NCBI GenBank assembly: GCA_902793465.1
Contig: CADBDT010000008.1
Location: 1-64,000, forward strand
Direction: 5' to 3'
Source of the DNA: an uncultured Coriobacteriaceae bacterium
GTDB taxonomy: Bacteria > Actinomycetota > Coriobacteriia > Coriobacteriales > Atopobiaceae
Length of the DNA stretch: 64,000 bases
Under the pieces are notes generated by a model. The model worked only from the letters and a program-made list of their open reading frames with translations, was not told where the DNA came from and ran no database searches. The position numbers were made by a program, and so were the translations under genes. Of the stretch, positions 43,465 to 50,941 are shown in pieces. The first letter of the stretch is position 1; each line of letters starts with the position of its first letter.

Positions 43465-44562
43465 CTACTCCCGAATAGCCCCATTGGTCTCTTTTGCAGC
43501 AATACCGCCACCCAAACATTCCCTACCATCGTAGACGACCACAGACTGGCCAGGCGCAACAGCCTGTATGGGAGCATCAAAAACAACGTTCGTGCGCCCG
43601 TCCGCACCCAGTTGAACACGAGCCTCCCTCAGTGTGCCCGTATGGCGCGTTCGCACCAAATAGCGACCAGGCTCCGGAGAGGAGCCAGCTATCCAGCACA
43701 CGTCGTCGAGCACGAGCGTGGTTGTCCAAAGCGCGGGACAGTTTTTGTCTGCCGTAACGTAGACCACGTTGCTTGTGGTATCGGTACTCACCACATAGCG
43801 CGCGGGTCCACCACCAAGGTCGAGTCCCCTTCGCTGACCTACCGTAAACAGGAAGGCGCCGTCGTGACGTCCCAGAACCTCACCCGTCTCCCATTCAACC
43901 ACGTCTCCTGCACGGCGCTCAAGCGCATCGAGCAGGAAGGTGCGCAGGCCCACAGGGCCCACAAAGCAGATGCCGTCCGAGTCGGGCTTGTTTTCCACAC
44001 CCAGCCCACGCTCCGCACACATGCGGCGCACCTCGTCCTTTGTGGCTATGTTGCCAACAGGAAAAAGGGTCCGAGCAAACATGCTGCCAGGAACTCGCCA
44101 CAAAAAGTAGGTCTGGTCCTTATGTTCGTTGGCAGACCTTAGCAGATGCGGCACGTTGCCCTCATAGCACGCAGGCTCTACGCAGGCGTAATGACCTGTA
44201 GAAATGTAGTCTGCGCCCTCCGCGAACGCCCGCTGGGCAAAGGTACCAAACTTTATGGTCTGGTTGCACATTACGTCTGGGTTGGGAGTGTACCCGTGCG
44301 CGTAGGCATCCACCAAATAGTCCACAACGGTCTTTTGATACTCCCGCTCGTAGTCCCACACCTGCAGGTCTATGCCAAGCGTGCAGGCCACGCGTTCGGC
44401 GTCCGCCAGATCGTCTGCCCAAGGACACGAGAAGCCCGGCAAGTCGCGAGACCAATTGCGCATGTATATGCCCCGCACGTCGTAGCCCTGCTCAACCAGC
44501 AGAGCCGCCGCCAAGGCGGAGTCCACGCCCCCGCTCATGCCCACATACACCAGCTCGCTCAT
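43465..44562 (-). CDS. mnmA: tRNA-specific 2-thiouridylase MnmA
   Basis: A 365-residue enzyme placing sulfur on U34 of tRNA Lys, Glu and Gln. PP-loop SGGVDS (residues 10-15), catalytic Cys99 (NPDVMCN) and persulfide Cys199 (DSDGICFVG). Start with GGAGG five bases upstream; the start codon overlaps the desulfurase stop (ATGA), so the two are translationally coupled. Confidence 0.95.
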   Translation of the reverse strand: MSELVYVGMSGGVDSALAAALLVEQGYDVRGIYMRNWSRDLPGFSCPWADDLADAERVACTLGIDLQVWDYEREYQKTVVDYLVDAYAHGYTPNPDVMCNQTIKFGTFAQRAFAEGADYISTGHYACVEPACYEGNVPHLLRSANEHKDQTYFLWRVPGSMFARTLFPVGNIATKDEVRRMCAERGLGVENKPDSDGICFVGPVGLRTFLLDALERRAGDVVEWETGEVLGRHDGAFLFTVGQRRGLDLGGGPARYVVSTDTTSNVVYVTADKNCPALWTTTLVLDDVCWIAGSSPEPGRYLVRTRHTGTLREARVQLGADGRTNVVFDAPIQAVAPGQSVVVYDGRECLGGGIAAKETNGAIRE

Positions 44563-45716
44563 ATGTTCCTCCAGCCCACTCGTTCGCGCTCCTCGGTAAC
44601 GCACGCAACAATTGCCTCTAGGGCAACGTCCACGTCCTCGGCGCTCGTCAGACGTCCCATGGTCATGCGCAGGCTTCCCTGCGCCACGGACTCATCCATC
44701 CCAATTGCTGTGAGCACGTGACTCACACGCATCTTACTTGCCGCGCAGGCGCTCCCCGTGCCAACGAGCACGTTTCGCCGTTCAAGCGCAATAACCAAGC
44801 GTCTTGCCTCCACGCCCAAAAAGCTTGCGTGAACAAGCCCGGGCAACCGATTCTTGGTATTTGCGGGGCCAGAGAACACCACGCCCTCCAGACGCTTGCT
44901 GAGTCCCGATCTCAGACGGCCAGAGAGTCCTCGCAGGCGCTTGGCTTCCTGCGTCCTCATCTGCTCCGCAATCTCCAACGCATGGGCAAAACCCACGGCA
45001 CCGGCAACGTTTTCCGTTCCCGAGCGCAGACCGCCCTCTTGTCCTCCACCCAGCACAAGCGGGCGTAGCGCAACGCCGTCCGCATGCCAGAGCAAACCCA
45101 CTTGCTTGGGCCCATAGATCTTTGCGGCAGAAAGCGTCATAAGGTCTGCGCCAAGCGTGGAAACGTTAATGGACACCTGCCCCGCCGCTTGGGACGCATC
45201 CACATGCAAAAGGAGCGGACGGGGATCGCCGCACTCGAGGCGCCTCACGCGCTCCTCGTTAACAACGCCCGCAATCTTTCGTATTGGCTGTATGGTACCA
45301 ATCTCTCCATTTGCAAGCTCGATGCTCACCAGCTCGGTAAGAGGACCAACTGCCTCGCGTACCGCCTCGGGACTCACAAAGCCAGCGGAATCAACGCCCA
45401 CTACGGTACCGCCTCGCGCGTTAACGCATGCCAAAACGCTATCGTGCTCGATCGCGTCGGCAACCACCTGACCATCCACAGCGGCAAACGCAAGGTTGTT
45501 TGCCTCCGTCGCCCCTGCCGTAAGCGTAATGTTTCCCGCACGAGAGCCCAACACGCGCCCGAGCCTTGCACGTGCGGCCTCTAGGTCTGCCCGAGCAGAA
45601 CGCGCAGGCGCATAGGGCGCCGAGGGATTAAAGAAGCACTTGTCGTAATACGGCAACATGGACCGCTGCACCTCTGGGTCCAGCGGCGTAGCCGCGGCAT
45701 GGTCCAAATACACCAT
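44559..45716 (-). CDS. Cysteine desulfurase (NifS/IscS-like)
   Basis: A 385-residue PLP enzyme taking sulfur from cysteine. PLP-binding Lys199 in SAAKIYGPK (the common His before Lys is replaced by Ala), stacking His91, and active-site Cys324 in VGTGSACAAS. No scaffold iscU or nifU follows; instead it overlaps mnmA. This arrangement, as with Bacillus yrvO-mnmA, suggests a dedicated sulfur supplier for 2-thiouridine. The ATG at 45716 is preferred over a TTG eight codons upstream; the ribosome site is weak. Confidence 0.88.
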   Translation of the reverse strand: MVYLDHAAATPLDPEVQRSMLPYYDKCFFNPSAPYAPARSARADLEAARARLGRVLGSRAGNITLTAGATEANNLAFAAVDGQVVADAIEHDSVLACVNARGGTVVGVDSAGFVSPEAVREAVGPLTELVSIELANGEIGTIQPIRKIAGVVNEERVRRLECGDPRPLLLHVDASQAAGQVSINVSTLGADLMTLSAAKIYGPKQVGLLWHADGVALRPLVLGGGQEGGLRSGTENVAGAVGFAHALEIAEQMRTQEAKRLRGLSGRLRSGLSKRLEGVVFSGPANTKNRLPGLVHASFLGVEARRLVIALERRNVLVGTGSACAASKMRVSHVLTAIGMDESVAQGSLRMTMGRLTSAEDVDVALEAIVACVTEERERVGWRNI

Positions 45717-45852
45717 CCTATTATGTACTGTTGCGCACAATGCTGTATACGCTCCGTTCGCTGCAGGTAATTGCCAGTGAGTCTATTGTCGTATGGTAGC
45801 AAACACACGCGACACATAAGAAAAAACCAGAGCAGCTGCAGGAGCGGCCGCA

Positions 45853-46055
45853 GACCTATCAAGCGGGGGTACCCCCTAGTACCCCTTTTGATTCCTGCCC
45901 CTAAAGAAGCTTCAGATCCGTGAGGCGGCCCAAAAAGCAGCCGCGCGCAGTTCCGCAGCTATGCGAGGACTGTTTGAGCACGGCGCTTTCTGGGCCGCCG
46001 GAAGGATCTGACGCTTCTTTAGGGGCAGGAATCAAAAGGGGTGCTCCCCTATTTG
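45853..46055. repeat. Composite inverted repeat: family Q core inside small-palindrome arms
   Basis: Outer pieces GACCTATCAAGCGGGGGTACC (45853 on) and GGGGTGCTCCCC belong to the small GGG-TA-CCC family. Inside, arms 45881-45910 and 46013-46042 (CCCCTTTTGATTCCTGCCCC and complement) enclose the family Q core in reverse orientation (GAGGACTGTTTGAGCACGGC, GCCGCGCGCAGTTCCGCA). It lies between minus-strand tRNA genes and the desulfurase gene. Confidence 0.82.
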
Positions 46056-46081
46056 TGGTCACACTCAGGTGGGCGCACCAC

Positions 46082-46122
46082 AAAAAGAAACCAGCTCAGA
46101 CGCCATATGGCATCTGAGCTGG
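46082..46122 (-). terminator. Terminator of the tRNA pair
   Basis: CCAGCTCAGA and TCTGAGCTGG enclose GCCATATGGC; on the minus strand the stem is followed by TTTCTTTTTG. It lies nine bases downstream of the tRNA-Cys 3' end. Confidence 0.85.
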
Positions 46123-46130
46123 GAAAACTC

Positions 46131-46204
46131 TGGAGGCGAAGCCCGGATTCGAACCGGGGATAAAGGCTTTGCAGGCCTCTGCCTTACCACTTGGCCACTT
46201 CGCC
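46131..46204 (-). tRNA. tRNA-Cys (GCA)
   Basis: Minus strand, 74 bases including encoded CCA. Acceptor GGCGAAG/CTTCGCC, D arm with AAGTGGTAAGGC, anticodon loop CTGCAAA (GCA), and T loop GGTTCGAATCC are all in place. Confidence 0.96.
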
Positions 46205-46246
46205 ATGTATTAAAAAGGCCGATTAAATAACCGGCCGGAGAATACA

Positions 46247-46322
46247 TGGAGCGGGCTACGGGGTTCGAACCCGCGACCTCAACCTTGGCAAGGTTGCGCG
46301 CTACCAACTGCGCTAAGCCCGC
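46247..46322 (-). tRNA. tRNA-Gly (GCC)
   Basis: Minus strand, 76 bases including encoded CCA. Acceptor GCGGGCT/AGCCCGC, D loop AGTTGGTAGCGC, anticodon loop TTGCCAA (GCC), T loop GGTTCGAACCC. Transcribed ahead of tRNA-Cys, 42 bases apart, so likely one transcript. Confidence 0.96.
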
Positions 46323-46416
46323 GTCGCAGGAATTACTATACGCAACGTTGGGCAAAGATGCAAGCACTTTTTTCAAAAAAATTTGCCTCGCTTTGAAAAA
46401 GGGTCATATCCAGGCC

Positions 46417-46446
46417 TATCAAGGGAGGGGTACCCCCTATTTGTGG
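46417..46446. repeat. Half-copy of the small palindrome family
   Basis: CCTATCAAGGGAGGGGTACC then CCCTATTTGTGGTC matches parts of the composite at 45853-46060, but lacks a full partner arm. Lies just after the STAS-kinase stop. Confidence 0.5.
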
Positions 46447-46448
46447 TC

Positions 46449-47174
46449 TTAAAGCAGCTTGGTAAGGCGCACCACCGTGCCAGTGGCACCCTTTCGCTCC
46501 TCTATTGTTACCTCGTCCACCAGCAGCCTCATGAGCTTAATTCCCCTACCGCGCTCGCAGTCCATCGTTAAGCAGGGGTCGTCGCCCTCCGCAATGGCAT
46601 AGCCTTCGCCGCAATCTGTAACCTCAACCACCATGCGGTCGGGATACGCGCTCACCGTTGTTAGGACACCGGTTCCACAGGTATGGTCCACCGCATTGCC
46701 CATGGCTTCCCCTGCCGCAAGTGTAAGATCAAACACATCGTCGCACGTAAAGGAAAGGCGCTGCGCCAGCTGTTCTATTCGAGCCCGTACCCCATGAAGG
46801 TCCTCTGCATTAACGGGGATGGTCGTGCGCCAAAGCGGCTGGACCGAGGGATCCAGCGCCTGCACCTCGCAATGCGCATCCGCAGCGCTCACAGGTATAA
46901 GATCCACAATCCGCGATATCTTGAGCGTTCGCAACACATCGGGCGTAACGTTTACCAGCGAAAGAAGTCCACCGCGCTCGCGCATGCGCCTTGTTGTGGC
47001 AATGAGTACCGACATGCCGGCCGAGTCCACATATCGGACGTCTGCCATGTTTATTACAATGCGTCGACTCCCCTTTTGCAAAAAGCCATCGAGCGTATCG
47101 CGCAAGGCAGGCGCACTACGAACGCACAAGTCGCCCGAAAGGGGAAGCAATACTATGTCGTGTTCATGAGACAT
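46449..47174 (-). CDS. STAS - HATPase fusion (anti-anti-sigma / anti-sigma kinase type)
   Basis: A 241-residue protein joining two modules that are usually separate. A SpoIIAA-like STAS domain (residues 1-105) has phosphorylatable Ser51 in YVDSAGMSVL. An RsbW/SpoIIAB-like GHKL ATPase (about 120-241) has the N box AGEAMGNAVDH, a G1 box TDCGEGY and G2 CERGRGIKLM. Kinase and its substrate domain are thus in one chain. It is followed upstream by a PP2C phosphatase that would remove the phosphate. The partner sigma factor is not in the window. Confidence 0.85.
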   Translation of the reverse strand: MSHEHDIVLLPLSGDLCVRSAPALRDTLDGFLQKGSRRIVINMADVRYVDSAGMSVLIATTRRMRERGGLLSLVNVTPDVLRTLKISRIVDLIPVSAADAHCEVQALDPSVQPLWRTTIPVNAEDLHGVRARIEQLAQRLSFTCDDVFDLTLAAGEAMGNAVDHTCGTGVLTTVSAYPDRMVVEVTDCGEGYAIAEGDDPCLTMDCERGRGIKLMRLLVDEVTIEERKGATGTVVRLTKLL

Positions 47175-47229
47175 ACTTCTCTTGTTCCCTATTTTTCACA
47201 ACATAATGCGCACAATATGATTTTTTCGC

Positions 47230-49446
47230 CTAAACCTTTTGTTCGCTCGGGTTGCCAACGTGGTCGAACCTCATGACCACCAACGAAACGTCGTCTTCCA
47301 GGCTGCCGCCGGCAAATGCGGACACAGAGTCAAGGATCCTGTCGCAGAGCCCGTCGAATCCAGCCGATACCTCGCGCAGCAACGCGTCACGCAGTCCGTC
47401 CTCCCCAAAAAAGGCACCCTCGCTGTTGCGCGCCTCGGTTACGCCGTCGGTATAGAGGACCAATATGTCGCCATCTTCCACCGCCACCTCACCGTTAAGA
47501 TAGCGCAGACCCTCGAATGCACCCACCACGCCAGACTGAACACCCAGCATAACGAGCTCGCTCGTTCGCGCACGAAATAGCAATGCGGGCGGATGGCCGG
47601 CAGAGCAATACGAAAGCGTTGCGTTTTCCAAATCGGCAATTCCCACAAACATGGTCGCAAAGGTCTCGATACGCGAGAATCCCAACAAGAAGTCGTTGAG
47701 CAGGCTCACCATGCGCGCGGGAGTAAGGCCTTCCCACGCATATGCCGCCAGCGCGGTTTTTACCGCCGACGATACCGACGCCGCCTCGACCCCCTTGCCC
47801 GACACATCGCCCATAATGGCGCACGCACGGCGTTGGGGAAGACGCACTAGGTCGTAAAAGTCTCCGCCCACATATGCCGCCTCGGTTGCAGAGAGATACT
47901 TGCTCTGAGCGGAAAGCCCATCTACCTTCTGGAGCTTGTTGCGCATGCCAAGCTGCAATGCCTGAGAAATGCGCTTGTCGCGGTTTCTTAGACGCTCCCC
48001 TGCCTCAATCTCCCTCACGTCGTCGGCCAGCCTTCGCACAAACGTTACGTCCACGTCCTCAAAGGGCTCCATGTCCTGATCGCGCAAAAGGAGGAATGCG
48101 TAATACACGTCCTCAAACCGGCCAAGCGCAACTAGCAAGCCACAGCGAAACGCACCGCGCGATTCAAGCCAGTCGCGTAGTTCCCGGACCTCTTTCACGT
48201 TTGTGACGCAGGGCACCTCGTGTACCTTGCAGTATTCGCAAAGATCAAACGGCATCGACTCAATATGCGTGCTGTCCAGCGTTGCAATCGTTGCGTTTTG
48301 GTAGTGGTTGCCCGCAAGAGAGACGCACGTTGCCTCTACGCCCTCGGCAGCCTGCTTAAACACAGAATCCAGCAACGCTGCATCCACTGTTGGGCCACTC
48401 AAGAGCTCTTCCCTCAGGCTGGCACCCAACGACTCGAGCTTGTCGGCATGTTGTGCCTTGAGCGTGGCAAACGCACCGGCAAGTTGGACGGAAAGATACT
48501 CCGCAACCGCATCCAGCAAGCGGATGTCATCCTTTCGGAGGGTGTGCACGTTTTTCCAACCAACCACCAGCAGCGCTATAACGTGCCCGCCAAACCACAC
48601 CGGCACGACCACAAAAGTCGAGAACGGCGGCATGAGTTCGGCAGGAACGGCCAACGACATACCCGCCTCCTCGCACAGGACCGTACGCGTAAGCACCTCT
48701 CCCTTACGCAACTCCTCCTTGGTTGGCGTCTGCACGCGCATGCAGAGCGACTTGCCCTCTCTGTACACAATCTCGGCCAAGGGATGGTTATACGGCACGA
48801 ATGCAGGGGCACTGGCGTTTCCGAGCGACTCCGTAGAGCCACGCAACCTGTAGCCGTCCTGCTCCGCCATGTAGGCAAGCGTTGCCCACGCGTCCATCGT
48901 ATTGGTTATCCTGTCTAGGATGCGCGAAAAGAGCGTTCCCATGTCCAAGGAATCCAGCGTCCCCAACACGATGCTCAACGTACCAGAAAGCCTCCGGTTG
49001 GTACGAGACAACTCCTCAACCAGACGCTCGTTCTCCCTTTGGACCTTCTCTTCGTCCGCCAATGCAAGGGCTGTGAGCACGTATGACTCGCTGGTGGCGG
49101 ACGCGCGCTCGCAACGAACGCGCACGCGCACCGGCTTGTTGTCGCCACCAACACAGGTTATTACAGACGAGCTACCATCCAACCCAAAGGGCAGCGCGGC
49201 CTCCAGCGGTCCCTCCATTATGTCGACGGTCGCGGCAGGGGGAAACAGCGACCTAACGTTTTGCTCCACCAAGCCCCCAGGCAGCATGCGAAACGTTTGC
49301 CGTGCCTCTTCGTTTGCCAGAAGAATGGTACCGCTCTGGTCAAACACCAACACAGCGTCGGACATAAGCGTAAGCAGCGTAGACAAGAGATCTGCCTCGT
49401 TACCCAGACCCGTATTGGCGTGAACTATGCCGTTGGACATTGTCAA
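47230..49446 (-). CDS. RsbU/SpoIIE-type PP2C phosphatase with PAS and GAF domains
   Basis: A 738-residue signalling phosphatase. N-terminal PAS (LMSDAVLVFDQSGTILLANE), a coiled linker, one or two GAF domains (about 150-480), and a C-terminal SpoIIE phosphatase with the metal-binding motifs YVGGDFYDLV and CAIMGDVSGKGVEAA, then LYTDGVTEARN. It should dephosphorylate a STAS-domain Ser, most simply that of the downstream gene. A TTG at 49446 is six bases after GGAG and three after the ACT gene stop; an ATG two codons later is the alternative. Confidence 0.87.
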   Translation of the reverse strand: MTMSNGIVHANTGLGNEADLLSTLLTLMSDAVLVFDQSGTILLANEEARQTFRMLPGGLVEQNVRSLFPPAATVDIMEGPLEAALPFGLDGSSSVITCVGGDNKPVRVRVRCERASATSESYVLTALALADEEKVQRENERLVEELSRTNRRLSGTLSIVLGTLDSLDMGTLFSRILDRITNTMDAWATLAYMAEQDGYRLRGSTESLGNASAPAFVPYNHPLAEIVYREGKSLCMRVQTPTKEELRKGEVLTRTVLCEEAGMSLAVPAELMPPFSTFVVVPVWFGGHVIALLVVGWKNVHTLRKDDIRLLDAVAEYLSVQLAGAFATLKAQHADKLESLGASLREELLSGPTVDAALLDSVFKQAAEGVEATCVSLAGNHYQNATIATLDSTHIESMPFDLCEYCKVHEVPCVTNVKEVRELRDWLESRGAFRCGLLVALGRFEDVYYAFLLLRDQDMEPFEDVDVTFVRRLADDVREIEAGERLRNRDKRISQALQLGMRNKLQKVDGLSAQSKYLSATEAAYVGGDFYDLVRLPQRRACAIMGDVSGKGVEAASVSSAVKTALAAYAWEGLTPARMVSLLNDFLLGFSRIETFATMFVGIADLENATLSYCSAGHPPALLFRARTSELVMLGVQSGVVGAFEGLRYLNGEVAVEDGDILVLYTDGVTEARNSEGAFFGEDGLRDALLREVSAGFDGLCDRILDSVSAFAGGSLEDDVSLVVMRFDHVGNPSEQKV

Positions 49447-49449
49447 TTG

Positions 49450-49878
49450 CTACTCCGCGTCTGGCACGTACACATCTGCGGGATCGAGCTCTTTGAGTCC
49501 CGCACGTACCAGCTTTGCCCCAATGGGCTCTCCCGTAAGCTTTAGCACGTCTATGGTGCGCGACCCTATGGAGGCGCAGTAGGCGTATTCCACGTTGAGC
49601 TTAACCTCACTGAGCTTGGAGAGGATTTTTGCAAGACCGCCTGGAACGTTGTCGATCTCGAAAGCGGCAACCTGCGTGGTGGTGGCACGGTATCCGTTTT
49701 CTGCCAGTGCCCGCGATGCCTTTTTTGGATTGTCGCAAATAATGCGTACGATGCCAAACTCCGTGGTATCGGCAACCATAAGGGCATGCATCTGAATGTT
49801 GTTGCTGCCAAGTACATGCGCCAATTGCGCAAGCGTTCCTGGTTCATTTGGCAAGAATACCGTTAGCTGATCAATCAT
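49450..49878 (-). CDS. Tandem ACT domain protein (paralogue)
   Basis: A 142-residue double ACT protein (QLTVFLPNEPGTLAQLAHVL; QVAAFEIDNVPGGLAKILSK) clearly paralogous to that at 36306. Here it is coupled to the PP2C phosphatase: its stop lies within the ribosome site of the next gene (GGAGTAG). The context suggests amino-acid sensing linked to the phosphatase module; this is inference. Confidence 0.83.
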   Translation of the reverse strand: MIDQLTVFLPNEPGTLAQLAHVLGSNNIQMHALMVADTTEFGIVRIICDNPKKASRALAENGYRATTTQVAAFEIDNVPGGLAKILSKLSEVKLNVEYAYCASIGSRTIDVLKLTGEPIGAKLVRAGLKELDPADVYVPDAE

Positions 49879-49950
49879 AAGTGCCCCTTCCCCGTTATCG
49901 ATACCTCTGCGCTTGCTTACATCTTAGCGAAAGTAGGAGACACAGCTAAC

Positions 49951-49977
49951 AAAAAACGAGCCCCATTCGGGACTCGT
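49951..49977 (-). terminator. Terminator after tRNA-Leu
   Basis: Minus strand: ACGAGTCCC-gaat-GGGGCTCGT followed by TTTTTT, about 10 bases past the tRNA 3' end. Confidence 0.85.
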
Positions 49978-49986
49978 CTTAATTTC

Positions 49987-50077
49987 TGGTGTCGGAGGCG
50001 GGACTTGAACCCGCACGACCGTGTAGTTAGTCACTAGCACCTCAAGCTAGCGCGTCTGCCAATTCCGCCACTCCGAC
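49987..50077 (-). tRNA. tRNA-Leu (GAG)
   Basis: Minus strand, 91 bases including encoded CCA, with the long variable arm of a class II tRNA (TGACTAACTACACGGTCG region). Acceptor GTCGGAG/CTCCGAC, anticodon loop CTTGAGG (GAG), T loop GGTTCAAGTCC. Confidence 0.95.
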
Positions 50078-50144
50078 TTATGCGCCTTTCGGCAAAAAGA
50101 AGATTAACACACCCATACCCTAATGTGCAAGAGTTTTTTTGCAA

Positions 50145-50402
50145 TTATGCGCCAGCGATTGTTCCCACAGGGAACGTGAGCGCCATTACGCAAATACAAA
50201 TGCCAAAGATAACAGCAAAAATAACGGTTAGGCGGTCAAGATTCTTTTCCCAAATGCCCGAACCTGCAGTCGCGTTGTACATGGACGAAGCAATCATGTC
50301 CGAAACGCCCGTGCCCTTGCCCGAGTGCATGAGGATAAGGATAATAGTAAACAGTGCCGATATGGCCATGATTATGAGAAGTGCGATGTTAAGAGGACCC
50401 AC
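50145..50402 (-). CDS. secG: Preprotein translocase subunit SecG
   Basis: An 85-residue SecG with two membrane helices (IALLIIMAISALFTIILILM and LTVIFAVIFGICICVMALTF) joined by the conserved loop (HSGKGTGVSDMIAS, then GIWEKNLDRLT). GTG start with AAGGAG five bases upstream. In many actinobacteria secG ends the gap-pgk-tpi operon; here the P-type ATPase and two membrane genes have come between. Confidence 0.92.
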   Translation of the reverse strand: MGPLNIALLIIMAISALFTIILILMHSGKGTGVSDMIASSMYNATAGSGIWEKNLDRLTVIFAVIFGICICVMALTFPVGTIAGA

Positions 50403-50514
50403 GAGAACTCCTTGTGTTGGATACAGTCAATAGGGCAGCATTCTAGCACAAACTCTCCACGAATTACAATACTTCCTTTGCCGCCCCAAAATCAGCATCT
50501 GTTGCGCCCGCGGT

Positions 50515-50711
50515 GCGCCCCGCCGGCCCTCGGGCTCTCCCACACGCTTGGTCTACGTAGGTCGCGCTGCCCGGCCCCCGTTTTCTCCCGCACGCTCAGC
50601 GCTCACTTCGTTCGCTCACTCGCTTCGCTCGTGATTCGCTTGCGGGAGAAAACGGGGGCCGGGCAGCGCTCATCGTTCGCTTGCGGGAGAGTTCGAGGGC
50701 CGGCGGGGGCG
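50515..50711. repeat. Large nested inverted repeat (about 200 bp)
   Basis: An inner perfect 29-bp repeat (50564-50592 with 50641-50669; centred on CCCCCGTTTTCTCCCGC) has a 48-base loop of CTTCGTTCGCTCACTCGC-type repeats. Around it lies an outer, imperfect 27-bp repeat (50515-50541 with 50685-50711; CGCCGGCCCTCGGGCTCTCC). No gene in 50403-50786 apart from this structure, which lies upstream of secG. Confidence 0.8.
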
Positions 50712-50786
50712 CGCGGAATTCGCGGCGGGGAGAAAGTATGTGCGGTGACAAGCACCGCGTTTTGTATTCGAACGCTCGTATGAACA

Positions 50787-50939
50787 GGGGACGGCCCCTA
50801 AGCAAAGGCCTGAACCTCCCGGCGCCATGGACAAGCGCCGTGCTCAGACAGTCCTCGTTCCTGCGGAACTGCGCGCGGCTGCTTTCCATGGCGCCTCGCG
50901 GTTCAGGCCTTTGCTTAGGGGCTGTCCCCATTCGTGGTT
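50787..50939. repeat. Intergenic inverted repeat, family Q (full core)
   Basis: Arms of about 40 bases (GGGGACGGCCCCTAAGCAAA outward, then CTGAACC and CGCCATGG inward) enclose the conserved GCCGTGCTCAGACAGTCCTC and TGCGGAACTGCGCGCGGC. It ends three bases before the P-type ATPase stop codon on the minus strand. Confidence 0.86.
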
Positions 50940-50941
50940 CC

